A DNA stretch of 64,000 nt. It comes from Candidatus Cryosericum hinesii. Its GTDB lineage: Bacteria; Caldisericota; Caldisericia; Cryosericales; Cryosericaceae. A model generated the notes under the pieces. The model was given only the letters and a program-made list of their open reading frames with translations. It was not told where the DNA came from and did not search any database. The DNA lies in the NCBI RefSeq assembly GCF_003570985.1, contig NZ_QXIW01000031.1, positions 107,059 to 171,058 of the forward strand. The letters run 5' to 3'. Shown here piece by piece: positions 48,965 through 58,602 of the stretch. A program made the translations under genes and the position numbers. Position 1 is the first letter of the stretch, and the number at the start of each line of letters is the position of its first letter.

Positions 48965-49510
48965 TCAAATGTCCGAAAGCTTGCGACGCAGCAGCCCATA
49001 TGCATGATTGAGTGCTGCTGTCACTTTACGTGGACGACATCCCAGTTCACGTGCAACGTCCTTCGTCGCCATTCGCTGAACATGGCGCAATATCACACAC
49101 GCACACTCAAACGGGTTCAACGAACTGATGGCGTTCAGGATTTCGGGGGCGTGCGCTTCGATATTCTTCACCGTGTCGTCGTCAGGGTTGCTGCACGCGA
49201 TGTCTGTGATGCCAAGCAATCCTTCTCGCCTTCTCCTCCTCAGTTCGTCCATCGCACAGTTGCGTGCCACACAGTACAGCCATGGCAACAGAGGCCGGCG
49301 TGTCGAGGCGAGCCAGCCAAGGCGACTGGTGAGCCGTGCAAACGTCTCTTCGGCAACCTCCTCGGCCAGGTCCCTGTCGTGCAGGATACTGAGAGCATAG
49401 GAGTAGATATGATGGTGATGACGGCCGTATAGGACTGCAAACGCATGCGAGTCCTCCCGTGCCAGTATCAGCAATTGCTGGTCGCTTTTCTCCTGCAGAT
49501 CTGGTTCCAC
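48965..49510 (-). CDS. ECF RNA polymerase sigma factor 1
   Basis: 181-residue sigma-70 family ECF factor. Region 2 is seen in HAFAVLYGRHHHHIYSYALS, ILHDRDLAEEVAEETFARL and WLYCVARNCAMDELRRRR; region 4 in LNPFECACVILRHVQRMATK, DVARELGCRPRKVTAALNHA. I start at a GTG 5 nt after GGAGG, which gives the same lead-in (EKSDQQLL) as the paralogue at 62899 (GKSDQDLL). It directs transcription of a stress or surface regulon and is probably held by the membrane protein encoded next. Confidence 0.88.
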   Translation of the reverse strand: MEPDLQEKSDQQLLILAREDSHAFAVLYGRHHHHIYSYALSILHDRDLAEEVAEETFARLTSRLGWLASTRRPLLPWLYCVARNCAMDELRRRRREGLLGITDIACSNPDDDTVKNIEAHAPEILNAISSLNPFECACVILRHVQRMATKDVARELGCRPRKVTAALNHAYGLLRRKLSDI

Positions 49511-49794
49511 TCCCACCTCCACTACCAGCATATGCACGGGCAGTGCACAAAGCAACACAGCAATGAACCGGGCGACGGCACATCTGCTGTTTGGCCAAGC
49601 AATTAGCACGCAGACATGCTGGGAGGCCGTGGACGTGTCACCTCATGGGGCAACGCAATGGGAGCATGTATTGGTGGAACATTCGTGGTGATTCGGACAT
49701 TTCGGACGATCTCCGTTATATAGATGAGAGGGAGCGAGATGGAGGTTTCAACAACGACCAACAACATCTCCTCCAGCGATACCACGTGGGAGAT

Positions 49795-50385
49795 ATGGGA
49801 TACACGGTACTAGGGAGGCCTTCCTTGCGTAGACGGATACTTGTCGTTGTAATTGCAGTAATGCTTGGAGTCAGTGGTTGTGTAGCAGTTGCTCTTGCTC
49901 ACACCTCACGACCTGCTGTCCATACTGACGGGTCCTCTCAGAGTTCTTTCTCGGACAGCGATATGGAGTATTTCCGTTCGAAGATTTCAGATTTTGGTAT
50001 AGAACTCAAGCCCCTCGACGGGGTGCCGAGCGTTACCAAAGACGCGGCCATTGCCATCGCGAAGCGCGAAGTGGGCGGCGATACGATTGCCAGGGACGCG
50101 GAACATATCACGGCCATGTACACGAGTCTCTCCGACTACCCCGCTAGCCCGGAGAAGTCTCCCTTGACGTTGCCTGGAACAACCAGGGTCATGAAAGACG
50201 TCCCCGTCTGGATCGTGACCTTTCACGGCGTGTACATGCCCCATTCCGGTCCCTGTATGATCGATGCCAGTGGCAAACAGATTCCTTCGACCAGAGATCC
50301 GTATGTGTTCGGAGACGCGAATGTTGTCCTCGATGCTGAGACAGGCAAAGCACTCGAAGACTTCAACTACAATACCCCTTCGTGA
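49795..50385 (+). CDS. Membrane-anchored or lipoprotein-like protein of unknown function
   Basis: 196 residues from the ATG used here. RRRILVVVIAVMLGVSGCVA is either a transmembrane anchor or a lipoprotein signal ending in VSGC. The rest includes a PepSY-like segment (KDAAIAIAKREVGGDTIARD) and the C-terminus NVVLDAETGKALEDFNY, which also fits PepSY-type folds. The start is uncertain: the frame is open back to 49591 and no ideal ribosome site exists. Sits divergent from the sigma gene, so may belong to its regulon. Confidence 0.6.
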   Translation: MGYTVLGRPSLRRRILVVVIAVMLGVSGCVAVALAHTSRPAVHTDGSSQSSFSDSDMEYFRSKISDFGIELKPLDGVPSVTKDAAIAIAKREVGGDTIARDAEHITAMYTSLSDYPASPEKSPLTLPGTTRVMKDVPVWIVTFHGVYMPHSGPCMIDASGKQIPSTRDPYVFGDANVVLDAETGKALEDFNYNTPS

Positions 50386-50638
50386 GCGTGCGGGTGGAAT
50401 GGGAAATTGGGGGCCAATCTATGTACCAAAGTTCTCGCAGGTGAAATAAAGTCTTTGAAGTTCTGGTATTCTGGGCCTTCTGTCCTGCGGGTTAGCAAAA
50501 ACATCGCCACCGCGTTACACTTGTAATGGAGGGCATGATCTCCGCTGCGATGCCGTACGGATACGGTGCGCCGACGGCACTGATGACCGGGTTCCAGTCC
50601 ATCGCTCTCGTCGAGAGTACGTGTTGGAGGAGCATAGC

Positions 50639-51379
50639 ATGAATACTAAGGGACTAGTCAGGTTTATCGTAATAGGCATAGTGCTGCTTCTCGTCATCTC
50701 TGTTGGCGGATACTCTCTGTATCGAGCGCTCGTAGCGTCTTCTCGGGATAAGGCGGACGTCAACACGATCTACCAGGTTGTCGGCGAATTCGGCGCGCGC
50801 CTCAGAAATATAGCGACTTATCCTCTCCATGATCTGGAAGATCTGGCTGCGAAAGAAGGTATCAGGGTACGCACCGTCAATGGAATCAAAGTGTTCCACA
50901 CAAAGGACGGGCGAGACCTCGAGATGTCCACGACCTCCGACGGAAGCGACTGCGTTGTAGATCACGGAGAAGTCATGCTGCTTAAATCAGCGCTTCAGTG
51001 GCAGCTGAATCTTCCGATAACCGGCGAGATAGCTTCGAGCGCTGAAGATACTTCGGAGCAGTATCTCTCGACAAAACAGGCGGTAGACGCCAACCTGAAG
51101 GAACTTATTACCGACCGACTCTATCAAGCATTCGTGCGGGATCCGTCGACCATTCCAGGAAGATCCGCCTACGGTGAGTGGCCAGATGAGATTCGAATTG
51201 ATTCCATACAGAAGGTAGACGACACATCGTTCTCGGTGAGCGCAAATGTCATTTTTGTGACAAGCGTCCAGACTGCTAGAGGTCGCGGAACGACATGGAA
51301 AAAGCCCATTACGCTCACGCTCAAGAAGGTCAACGGCACATGGTTGATTGACGATGTGACGGGAGGGCCGAAGGCATGA
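50639..51379 (+). CDS. Membrane-anchored protein of unknown function
   Basis: 246 residues. An N-terminal helix (VRFIVIGIVLLLVISVGGYS) anchors a soluble region containing GIRVRTVNGIKVFHTKDGRD and a C-terminal beta-rich part (KPITLTLKKVNGTWLIDDV) reminiscent of NTF2-like immunity or Tim44-type folds; no firm family. The ATG follows GGAGG by about 10 nt. The next gene starts 57 nt after its stop with a near-copy of this ribosome site. Confidence 0.65.
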   Translation: MNTKGLVRFIVIGIVLLLVISVGGYSLYRALVASSRDKADVNTIYQVVGEFGARLRNIATYPLHDLEDLAAKEGIRVRTVNGIKVFHTKDGRDLEMSTTSDGSDCVVDHGEVMLLKSALQWQLNLPITGEIASSAEDTSEQYLSTKQAVDANLKELITDRLYQAFVRDPSTIPGRSAYGEWPDEIRIDSIQKVDDTSFSVSANVIFVTSVQTARGRGTTWKKPITLTLKKVNGTWLIDDVTGGPKA

Positions 51380-51435
51380 GCCGGATAGCCGAGTACGCAG
51401 TGTCGCAGGCGAAGGAAGCGTTGGAGGCGCATAGT

Positions 51436-52641
51436 ATGAGAACAATGATGTTCAGATCCAGTTCAAGGGTCACTGCGTTCATTAGCATCCTGCTCGTACT
51501 CGTTCTTGCAACTGGTTGTGCACCGAAAGTTGTTCAAGTGGAGGGACCACAGGTCAGCGCCATGATGCTGACCAACGTGACGGATTCCGCTTACGACGCT
51601 GTTCCGCTCACATGGAATGTTGGCAAGAACGCCCTGCAGAGCACCGGAACGGTGGTGTTGCATGTAAACAACACAAACGGAGAAGCGAAGTTGTTTTGGC
51701 TACCTGCTTCGCCCGCTACGCCCATCTTCGTCGTCCAGCAGTGGAGCTATAAGAATAGACTGCCGCTCCTGACGAAGGCGACATCATCAAGCAACGATCT
51801 TATGATTCGCACGCCTCCCATAGGGATACAATATGCATCATCTGCTACGGGAAGTCCTCTTGTCCGGTGGCATTACGGAGAGAGTTTTATTGCTACGCAA
51901 GGCGAACTTGAGGTACCAACAACACCTTTGACACCGAAGACCAATTTGGACGGAATGATCATCAAGATCACTGAAAGGAGCATTTGGCAACTACCAGGGA
52001 TCGCCGATCCTCCCAAGGACAAGATTCTGACTGTCCCCGCTCCTGCCGGACAAGTGCGGATAGAAGTCTTGTATGGAAGTGGCGGGGTAGACAACGGATT
52101 TGTTCTCGTCCAGGCAGAAGCGCCTTTTGCAGTGGTCTCGCTTTGGCTCATCCGCATGAACAATGGAACAGGAACCATGGTACGATGCGGAGATGCGGAC
52201 GCATTTGGCGGAAGCCTCATAGCGGGTCAGGATCCAAGCTTCGCCAGGGTCGGCTCTCTTCTCTACCTCACTCACGGTCACACGAAAATCGGCTGCATCG
52301 ACACGGCAGCTTCCGCGCCCTCGGTAACGTTGCCGGAAACGCTCAATGCGCTTCTCACCAAGCTGTACGGTGAAGGGCCGACCGCCGCCGAGGCGCCGCT
52401 CATGGCTCACCTGGCAAGCGACAGCGACACATTGATTGTAGAGTGTCCCGATATGTACTGGAATTCCGTGTACTACGCTGTCGACGCATCCGGAATAGTT
52501 CTCGGAAGTTTGCACGTCGACAAGACTTCGATCGTGAGCTTCGACGCGAAGGGGCAACAGGGTTTTACGCTCAAGACACCTGGTTCTCCGGGGGCTATCT
52601 CCCTTCCTTCTATCGATCTCTTTCAGGCGAACATCTTCTAA
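51436..52641 (+). CDS. Lipoprotein of unknown function
   Basis: 401 residues from the ATG with GGAGG 8 nt upstream. Lipoprotein signal RSSSRVTAFISILLVLVLAT ending in GC. The mature part is beta-rich with no motif I recognise; three Cys lie in the C-terminal half. An ATG at 51376 overlapping the preceding stop would add 20 residues before the signal and is less likely. Probably in one transcript with the upstream gene. Confidence 0.72.
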   Translation: MRTMMFRSSSRVTAFISILLVLVLATGCAPKVVQVEGPQVSAMMLTNVTDSAYDAVPLTWNVGKNALQSTGTVVLHVNNTNGEAKLFWLPASPATPIFVVQQWSYKNRLPLLTKATSSSNDLMIRTPPIGIQYASSATGSPLVRWHYGESFIATQGELEVPTTPLTPKTNLDGMIIKITERSIWQLPGIADPPKDKILTVPAPAGQVRIEVLYGSGGVDNGFVLVQAEAPFAVVSLWLIRMNNGTGTMVRCGDADAFGGSLIAGQDPSFARVGSLLYLTHGHTKIGCIDTAASAPSVTLPETLNALLTKLYGEGPTAAEAPLMAHLASDSDTLIVECPDMYWNSVYYAVDASGIVLGSLHVDKTSIVSFDAKGQQGFTLKTPGSPGAISLPSIDLFQANIF

Positions 52642-52761
52642 CCACCGTAAAGTAGCTGGCACAGTCTGTGCCACAGCCGGATCAGACAGACTGATCTGCT
52701 CTTCTTGTAGAACCGTTGATATCAAGCAGAAGAGCCCGTGGATATGCGCCCACGAGTGAGC

Positions 52762-53403
52762 TTAGCCAATATCGTGCTTCATATTCTTCTGTATGGGTCG
52801 ACAGACGGCGTACGCGGCCACTCCGCCGATTATCGCTTCGGGGATACCGCTGGTCAATATGGTCAGGCCGATCAATCCGAGAAGCAGGTCGAACCCTTTT
52901 CCCAGCACCGTTGCGTAGTTATGCCCGAAGAAGACGTAGATACCCCCCAGGACCCCCAGGGTGTTCACGAGACTGCCCAGTGCCCCGCTGAGGCCGTAGA
53001 CGACGCCGCTTTTCCAGTTCAAGCGGGTAAACAGCTTGAAGCAGGCACCCGCTACGACGCCGACCAGGATCCTCGGTACAAAACAGATGACCAGGCTCCA
53101 CACATTTCCATGCGTGGCTCCGAGCATGTAGAACGGAGTGAAGACAAACGCGACCAGAGGGTTCGGCGGGGTGAACGTCCAGACCAAAAAGCTGAACAAG
53201 CCGGCGAATGCCCCCATATAGGCACCTGCGCCGGTGCCGAGAAGGATGGCCGTGATGATGACGGGAACCATGCCGAGCGTAGCGACGATCGGTCCCACTG
53301 CCGGAAGGGAGCCGAGCGGTGTAAAGCAGACCAAAGCCTCAATAGCGAGAAGCATGGCGAATTGGGTCAGAATGAGAGTCTTCCCTTTGAGCGGTGTTTT
53401 CAT
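52762..53403 (-). CDS. ECF transporter S component
   Basis: 213-residue membrane protein with six helices: LILTQFAMLLAIEALVCFTP then LGSLPAVGPIVATLGMVPVI and LLGTGAGAYMGAFAGLFS are typical of S components that bind a vitamin or metal. The TPLGSLPxGPI motif recalls pantothenate-type proteins, but the ligand cannot be settled. GGAGG 6 nt upstream. The energising EcfA/A'/T module is not in the window. A TACAAT -10 about 120 nt upstream implies a long leader. Confidence 0.83.
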   Translation of the reverse strand: MKTPLKGKTLILTQFAMLLAIEALVCFTPLGSLPAVGPIVATLGMVPVIITAILLGTGAGAYMGAFAGLFSFLVWTFTPPNPLVAFVFTPFYMLGATHGNVWSLVICFVPRILVGVVAGACFKLFTRLNWKSGVVYGLSGALGSLVNTLGVLGGIYVFFGHNYATVLGKGFDLLLGLIGLTILTSGIPEAIIGGVAAYAVCRPIQKNMKHDIG

Positions 53404-53707
53404 GCCAAACCTCCATGTAACAGAGTGCGGCATCCTCGGCGCAACAGTCGCGGCCGCTTCCCGGCACGGAGAAGGCGGCGATGTCGTCATACGAGACCAC
53501 CTTACTGAGGGGTCTAATATTCATTGTAGCAGTGTTTCTGCGAGCGTGTGCTTTCTGCGGGGACGAAGCATGCGGGACGGTGGTCGGAGGAACCGGCGAT
53601 GGGTCTTGCAAATATTTGCACAACGGGCAAGAATGTGCCCAGTTGCACATACTGCTCGACCTCAGTTGAAGGTTATGTGACGGACTGCAGAGAGAGGAGG
53701 CTCAATC

Positions 53708-56700
53708 GTGAGGAAATGCAACTTGTTTGCCAGTAGTTTCACCGCAGGAGAAGCTGTCGCAAGGACCTGGTTCCGCGAGATCGTGATAGGCGTTCTTGTC
53801 GTGACGCTCCTGCTTACACCACTGAGCCCGGCCCTCAGAGTACTGGCCGCTAACCCTCTCGTCCTCGATGGGACTGAGAGCTCCTGGGCAGAACCTGAGC
53901 TGCAGCTCGCCTACTCGTACGGGCTGACGTATCCAGCTGTTATGAACCACTTCATCAAACCGATCACGCGCGAGGAGTTCTGTGTGATCGTCGTGAAGCT
54001 GTATTCGAAACTGACGGGCAAGACGCCGTCGGCAGGGACGTCGCCGTTCACCGACACGGCGAACCCCGAGATCGTCAAAGCCTATAACCTGGGCATCGTC
54101 CAGGGGACGGGTGCAGGGAAATTCTCTCCCTCTCTCTCCATCACGCGCCAGGAAATTGCCACGATGATCTACCGTGCACTGGGCAAAGCGGTCCCACCCT
54201 TGAAAGCTGTCAGCCAGACCGATTTCCCCTTTGCCGACAAGGTTAAGGTCGCTACGTGGGCGCTGGAGGCGATGGAGTTCGCTTATCAGAATGCCATCAT
54301 GAAAGGTCTGAGCGCCACCACTATCGACCCTCTCAGCAACACCACCCGTGAGCAAGGCGTCGTCCTCATCAAGCGGACCTATGAGGCGTTCCGGACTGCT
54401 TCCGACGTGAAGGCAACCCTGGTCTTGCCGACCGGCAGGATTATCACGTTGACCGAGAAGGCCAAGTACCTGGCGTCGGACTGGGACGGTTTGCTCAACG
54501 CCCCTTTGTACGATGCGCGCCTGACGCTGTATGCTGCGACAGGATCAGCGAAACCCAAGAGCAGACCGGCTGACAGGCTTCTGATCAAGTCTGCGTCCAT
54601 GTACTCAAAGGCCGACAACGCCGCGCTCATCGACATTGCTGGAAATCGCGTGCGGTACTTCGCCTATACGCTGACCCGAGCTGCACCTGCGAAGGTGGTC
54701 TGGCAAGTTGCGAATGTCCCGTTCATAGGATTCCCGACAGACTGGCAGAAGCCGACAGGACTGGTCGCGTCAGGCCAGGTGGCAGGGACGGCCGGTGAGT
54801 TTGCCATCGATTTCGCGACGTTTGCTACGAAGTTGGGTGTCCCAAGCCACTACCGGCAGCTGACGACACCTGGGACCCAACAAGTTCTCTACGTGAGGGC
54901 GGTCCCTGTCGACGGCAGCGGGCGGTGCATCGGTGATCCGGGCGAAGGCGTACGAGTGCTGTATGGCAGCAGCCTGTCGGTACCACCGTCCGCAAGTTCG
55001 CCGCTGGCCTCCCCCTCCTTCCAGTTGTGGACGCCTCTCCGCAATCTGGAACCCGATGCGAAGCCGGAGTTTCCCAACATTCTTGAACACGTCGCCAAAG
55101 TCGGGGTTTCCTGTGAAGAAACGACTCCTCACTGGTTCCAGTTCAGGGGTGCAGGTGCGACCACGAGCAGTGTCGTCTTCCAGGTTTCTGCCAAGCCGTT
55201 CAGCGACGTGGAGGACTGGAACGCGCCGTCGGGACTGGTCTACTCCAAGACCTACAGTCCACTTCCTGTCACGCTCCTTGCCGACTACCACAATACGGTT
55301 CCCATTCCATTTCATGACTTCGGTCCAGCCGCGGCTACGCTGAAGCCTGGTGATCAGGTGCTGTACTACGTGAGAGCGGTTGCGCTCAGCACTTCCGTGA
55401 CACCCGGCGTGACATCAGCGGCCTTCTCTGATACCGTGACGGTGAGCTACTTCAAGCAGCAGCAGGTGAAGATCTACCAGTGGAAGACGGTTTCAGAGCC
55501 TTCGTACACGCCCACCATCAAAGTTGTCCACTATGAGCCAGTCCAGTGGGAGGATCCGAACTGGGCACATTACTACACTGTGTACCGGTATCCCAAGTGG
55601 AATGAGCTGAACTTCAACATCACGAACGGCACCTCGACCCTCTACACATACCAGTACTACGCAATGAACGACCCAACCATGACCCCCGACCGCTACGAGA
55701 AGGAAATCCTGTGGAAATGGCTCACACCGGGGTCCCATCTCCAGGTCTGGGACAAGTCAGGGGATAAGTCCTGGTGGGCGGAACTCTGGGATGGCATTGT
55801 CAGTTTCTTCAAGACAATCATCGACGTTGTCGCCAAGATAACCAACTGGGTATCGACCGCTTTTGCCAAGCTCAAGGGAGGCCTGATAGCGTTCATTGCC
55901 AAGAACTTCCCTGGTATTCCTGACGACTGGCGCAAGGGCCTGGAGTTTGCCCTGACGATGCTGGCAGACTACGGACTTGCGTCGCTTGGCATTCCACCAT
56001 CTCTGCCCAATTTCGACCAGCTGGCGAGTGGAAGTCTCAACTACCTGGCCAATGAGGCCCTGGCTCAGGCAGGCATTCCGGCCAGCGCCGTGACGGATGC
56101 GCTGATAGACCAGGCGAAGACCACTATTACATCAAGCCTGACTGATGCCGCCAACTCTGCGACACCCAACCCGCTCAACTCGCCCTTCCTGAAAGCTGAC
56201 CCAGCCAAGCTCTACCAGCCTGCCTACATTGATGTCGCAATCACCAACCCATACAAGGACAAGCCATCACTCGCCGGCTTCCTGAACTTCGATGCCGGAT
56301 GGGACTGGAAGGACACCAATATCACCGTCACCACGTCGACCTGGGCTGAGAAGCCTACAGGTCAGATATGGGCTGACGCGTTGGCATACAGGGACCACTT
56401 CTTCAACGGCCTGAGGAAAGGCTACCCCTATTACCCCGTCAGTTATTGTATCTATGAACCTGTGCGCAACATCGCCATCCCGCCGCTGATGCCAGGCGAG
56501 ACGACGACCATCCGTGTCTACCTGAAGGAGTACTCTGGCATGCCGTACCCCTTTGCTCCTCAAGGAGACTCAGTCACGTGGGATGACTTCACCAACCTGT
56601 ATTGGGGCGCCACGGGCAAGGCAGACTTTACAGTATGGACAAGCGGGTTCCGTCTGGCGAACATCACGCCTGCGACGTCGTTTGATCCTGCCACAAACAC

Positions 56701-56776
56701 GATCTATACCCACACGTATGATCACACTGCTTCTTCACAGACTTTCCAGACGGTACCGAAGGACCCCTACAACTGA
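53708..56776 (+). CDS. Large S-layer-homology surface protein
   Basis: 1022 residues. Signal/anchor segment FREIVIGVLVVTLLLTPLSP; then three SLH repeats from about 50 to 235 (ITREEFCVIVVKLYSKLTG; FTDTANPEIVKAYNLGIVQG then FSPSLSITRQEIATMIYRAL; WALEAMEFAYQNAIMKG with TREQGVVLIKRTYE). Next come two beta-sandwich-like segments with 'YYVRAVA' strand patterns, a helical region (about 680-820) rich in aromatic and small residues, and a C-terminal domain with YPVSYCIYEPVRNIAIPP. GTG start with GGAGG 7 nt upstream. SLH repeats usually bind cell-wall polymers; the exported remainder is unassigned. Confidence 0.85.
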   Translation: MRKCNLFASSFTAGEAVARTWFREIVIGVLVVTLLLTPLSPALRVLAANPLVLDGTESSWAEPELQLAYSYGLTYPAVMNHFIKPITREEFCVIVVKLYSKLTGKTPSAGTSPFTDTANPEIVKAYNLGIVQGTGAGKFSPSLSITRQEIATMIYRALGKAVPPLKAVSQTDFPFADKVKVATWALEAMEFAYQNAIMKGLSATTIDPLSNTTREQGVVLIKRTYEAFRTASDVKATLVLPTGRIITLTEKAKYLASDWDGLLNAPLYDARLTLYAATGSAKPKSRPADRLLIKSASMYSKADNAALIDIAGNRVRYFAYTLTRAAPAKVVWQVANVPFIGFPTDWQKPTGLVASGQVAGTAGEFAIDFATFATKLGVPSHYRQLTTPGTQQVLYVRAVPVDGSGRCIGDPGEGVRVLYGSSLSVPPSASSPLASPSFQLWTPLRNLEPDAKPEFPNILEHVAKVGVSCEETTPHWFQFRGAGATTSSVVFQVSAKPFSDVEDWNAPSGLVYSKTYSPLPVTLLADYHNTVPIPFHDFGPAAATLKPGDQVLYYVRAVALSTSVTPGVTSAAFSDTVTVSYFKQQQVKIYQWKTVSEPSYTPTIKVVHYEPVQWEDPNWAHYYTVYRYPKWNELNFNITNGTSTLYTYQYYAMNDPTMTPDRYEKEILWKWLTPGSHLQVWDKSGDKSWWAELWDGIVSFFKTIIDVVAKITNWVSTAFAKLKGGLIAFIAKNFPGIPDDWRKGLEFALTMLADYGLASLGIPPSLPNFDQLASGSLNYLANEALAQAGIPASAVTDALIDQAKTTITSSLTDAANSATPNPLNSPFLKADPAKLYQPAYIDVAITNPYKDKPSLAGFLNFDAGWDWKDTNITVTTSTWAEKPTGQIWADALAYRDHFFNGLRKGYPYYPVSYCIYEPVRNIAIPPLMPGETTTIRVYLKEYSGMPYPFAPQGDSVTWDDFTNLYWGATGKADFTVWTSGFRLANITPATSFDPATNTIYTHTYDHTASSQTFQTVPKDPYN

Positions 56777-56810
56777 TAGCGGAGAACCTTCAGACAATAC
56801 GTGACATCTG

Positions 56811-56839
56811 ATGGCCGGAGGTCGTTGATCTCCGGCCAT
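56811..56839 (+). terminator. Terminator after the SLH protein gene
   Basis: 10-bp stem ATGGCCGGAG/CTCCGGCCAT with a 9-nt loop, 35 nt after the stop. No clear U-tract. Confidence 0.65.
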
Positions 56840-56911
56840 TACGATGAGCGGTGTGATGTACCGCTTCACACCTTTATCCGATATACTCATATGGAGAGAG
56901 GAGCTGGTGTG

Positions 56912-58327
56912 ATGGACGAGAAGGAGAAGGCACAACTGGCGCAGGCACTGAAAGCACAACTGGCTGGGGGGCAGCGCCCCGGTCCCGTCATCCCATCCGT
57001 ACGCCCTGCCATCCGGCCCAACCTCGCGCCCTTTGCGCTTGCGGCCTGTGCCGCGAATGCCCATCTGCATCGGCACATTGATGAAGCGTTGAGGCTGGCC
57101 GACCCCGCATGGGACGTGCAGACGGCGGGCAGCATGCTCGTGCACCACCCGGCGCTGGTCACCCTGCCCATGGAAGACGCACCGTACGCGTGCAGGCTGG
57201 TGGGAGTATCGCTGGCGGCACAGCACGACCAGCGGGCGCGGGCCTGCCTGGGCGAGATCATGCGGGATGGCTGGCGGCGCGCGTGGCAAATGGTCAGCGC
57301 CGGTGAGAGCATCAGCCTGGAGCGGTTCAGGGTGATGCATCCCAGGGAACAGCAGCAAGAGCCCGATGCGGAACTGGTGGTATTGGCATGGTATGCCGGC
57401 ATCTGTGGTGTTCCAGTGGCGGAGACCCCATTACGTGAGGCTCTGGACCATTCCCTCGTCAAAGCGCTGCATCGCCTGACCCTGGCAGCCGCGGAGATCG
57501 ATCCGGCAAGCCGGTCCCGCTATGATGCCGCTTTGAGGTATGACCAGCTGTGGTGGCGAGCCGCCGGTGGCGACAGTGGAGACCGGGAGCTTGCGACGCG
57601 TCTGAGCGCTGCCCGTGATGTTCTCAGGCAGGTAGCGCAGGTAGACCAATCAGCTTCTCCAGGACCGGGCGACGTCTGGCAGGCTGCGTTCCTGCTCGCT
57701 GGCACCGATGCTGGACTCGACGATGGAACGACCGTCAGCATGCTCGCCGGACTCTTCGCCCTGAGGCAGGTGCCGGCGACGCAGTCACCGACCGCCTACG
57801 GGCCGACTCCATCGGTCGGTGCCCCGGCAGACGGTGAAGAGCTGTGCAGGGCACACGCAGACCTTGCTGTACAACTGCGCGAGACGCACCGCCTGAGCGG
57901 CGAGCTGGACCGGGCGCGCGACCGCCTGAGCGCGCGCGAGGCCGAGATCTCACGACTCACAGGTATTCTCTCGGCGCGTGGCGAGCCTGAGCCCGAAGTG
58001 CAGTACACCGTGCGCTCCATCACCGAGCGGGTCCTGGTCGCCGGTGGACATGAGACACTGTCCCGAAACCTGCAGACATGGCTTCCCAACAGCGTCTGTA
58101 TCGCTACAAATGGCAAGGAAGACCTTGACCCGGCGGTCCTTTCCACTACCCGCCTCGTGGTCGTCCTGACGTCGTACATCAGCCATTCCTTCTCGGGCAA
58201 GGTGATCAACGAGGCGCACAAGAGGGACCTGCCCGTCGTGATGCTGGATTGGCGCAGCGCCAAACACATCCTGCAGGAGATCGACCGCGCGCTGGCGGCA
58301 CAGCAGGACCTTCCGGCAAAGCAGTAA
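56912..58327 (+). CDS. DUF2325 protein with helical N-terminal region
   Basis: 471 residues. The last 100 residues are DUF2325-like: VLVAGGHETLSRNLQTWLPN, then LVVVLTSYISHSFSGKVINE and AHKRDLPVVML. Just before is a coiled coil (ADLAVQLRETHRLSGELDRA, RDRLSAREAEISRLTGIL). The N-terminal 300 residues are helical, Ala-rich and have no known family. The ATG has GGAG 8 nt upstream; a TATACT -10 lies at 56882-56887. DUF2325 proteins are functionally uncharacterised; the Cys residues often seen in them are not conserved here. Confidence 0.75.
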   Translation: MDEKEKAQLAQALKAQLAGGQRPGPVIPSVRPAIRPNLAPFALAACAANAHLHRHIDEALRLADPAWDVQTAGSMLVHHPALVTLPMEDAPYACRLVGVSLAAQHDQRARACLGEIMRDGWRRAWQMVSAGESISLERFRVMHPREQQQEPDAELVVLAWYAGICGVPVAETPLREALDHSLVKALHRLTLAAAEIDPASRSRYDAALRYDQLWWRAAGGDSGDRELATRLSAARDVLRQVAQVDQSASPGPGDVWQAAFLLAGTDAGLDDGTTVSMLAGLFALRQVPATQSPTAYGPTPSVGAPADGEELCRAHADLAVQLRETHRLSGELDRARDRLSAREAEISRLTGILSARGEPEPEVQYTVRSITERVLVAGGHETLSRNLQTWLPNSVCIATNGKEDLDPAVLSTTRLVVVLTSYISHSFSGKVINEAHKRDLPVVMLDWRSAKHILQEIDRALAAQQDLPAKQ

Positions 58328-58524
58328 ACCCTATTGTCATTCCCGCGCAAGGGAGCGTGCTTCTCCTCTATCCGTCATTCCCCCGAGCCCTTTTGTCCCT
58401 CGCATCCTTTTGTCCCAGATGCGAGGTGTTCTTCAAGGCGAGGGGTGCTTCCCTCGAGTATGTTAGTGCAATACGAGGGGTGCTCTGCCGCGTATGTGGA
58501 AATCCATTCTTAACCTTGTAACCG
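58328..58524 (+). repeat. Intergenic repeat-like stretch
   Basis: No gene seen. It opens with TATTGTCATTCCCGCGCAAG, matching the start of the 39-bp units in the hydrolase linker (29116). Later, the motif CGAGGGGTGCT occurs twice (near 58440 and 58478) plus a weaker GCGAGGTGTTCT near 58422. May be decayed dispersed elements. Confidence 0.5.
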
Positions 58525-58552
58525 TTGCTCAAGCCAGTGACCGCCATATACT
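58525..58552 (+). promoter_or_regulatory. Promoter of the M23 peptidase gene
   Basis: TTGCTC (58525-58530), 16-nt spacer, TATACT (58547-58552), about 50 nt before the start. Confidence 0.55.
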
Positions 58553-58602
58553 AAAAGGTTAGGCCCAGATGAGTCTGTGCCGCGAACATGGAGGTCCCGA
58601 GA

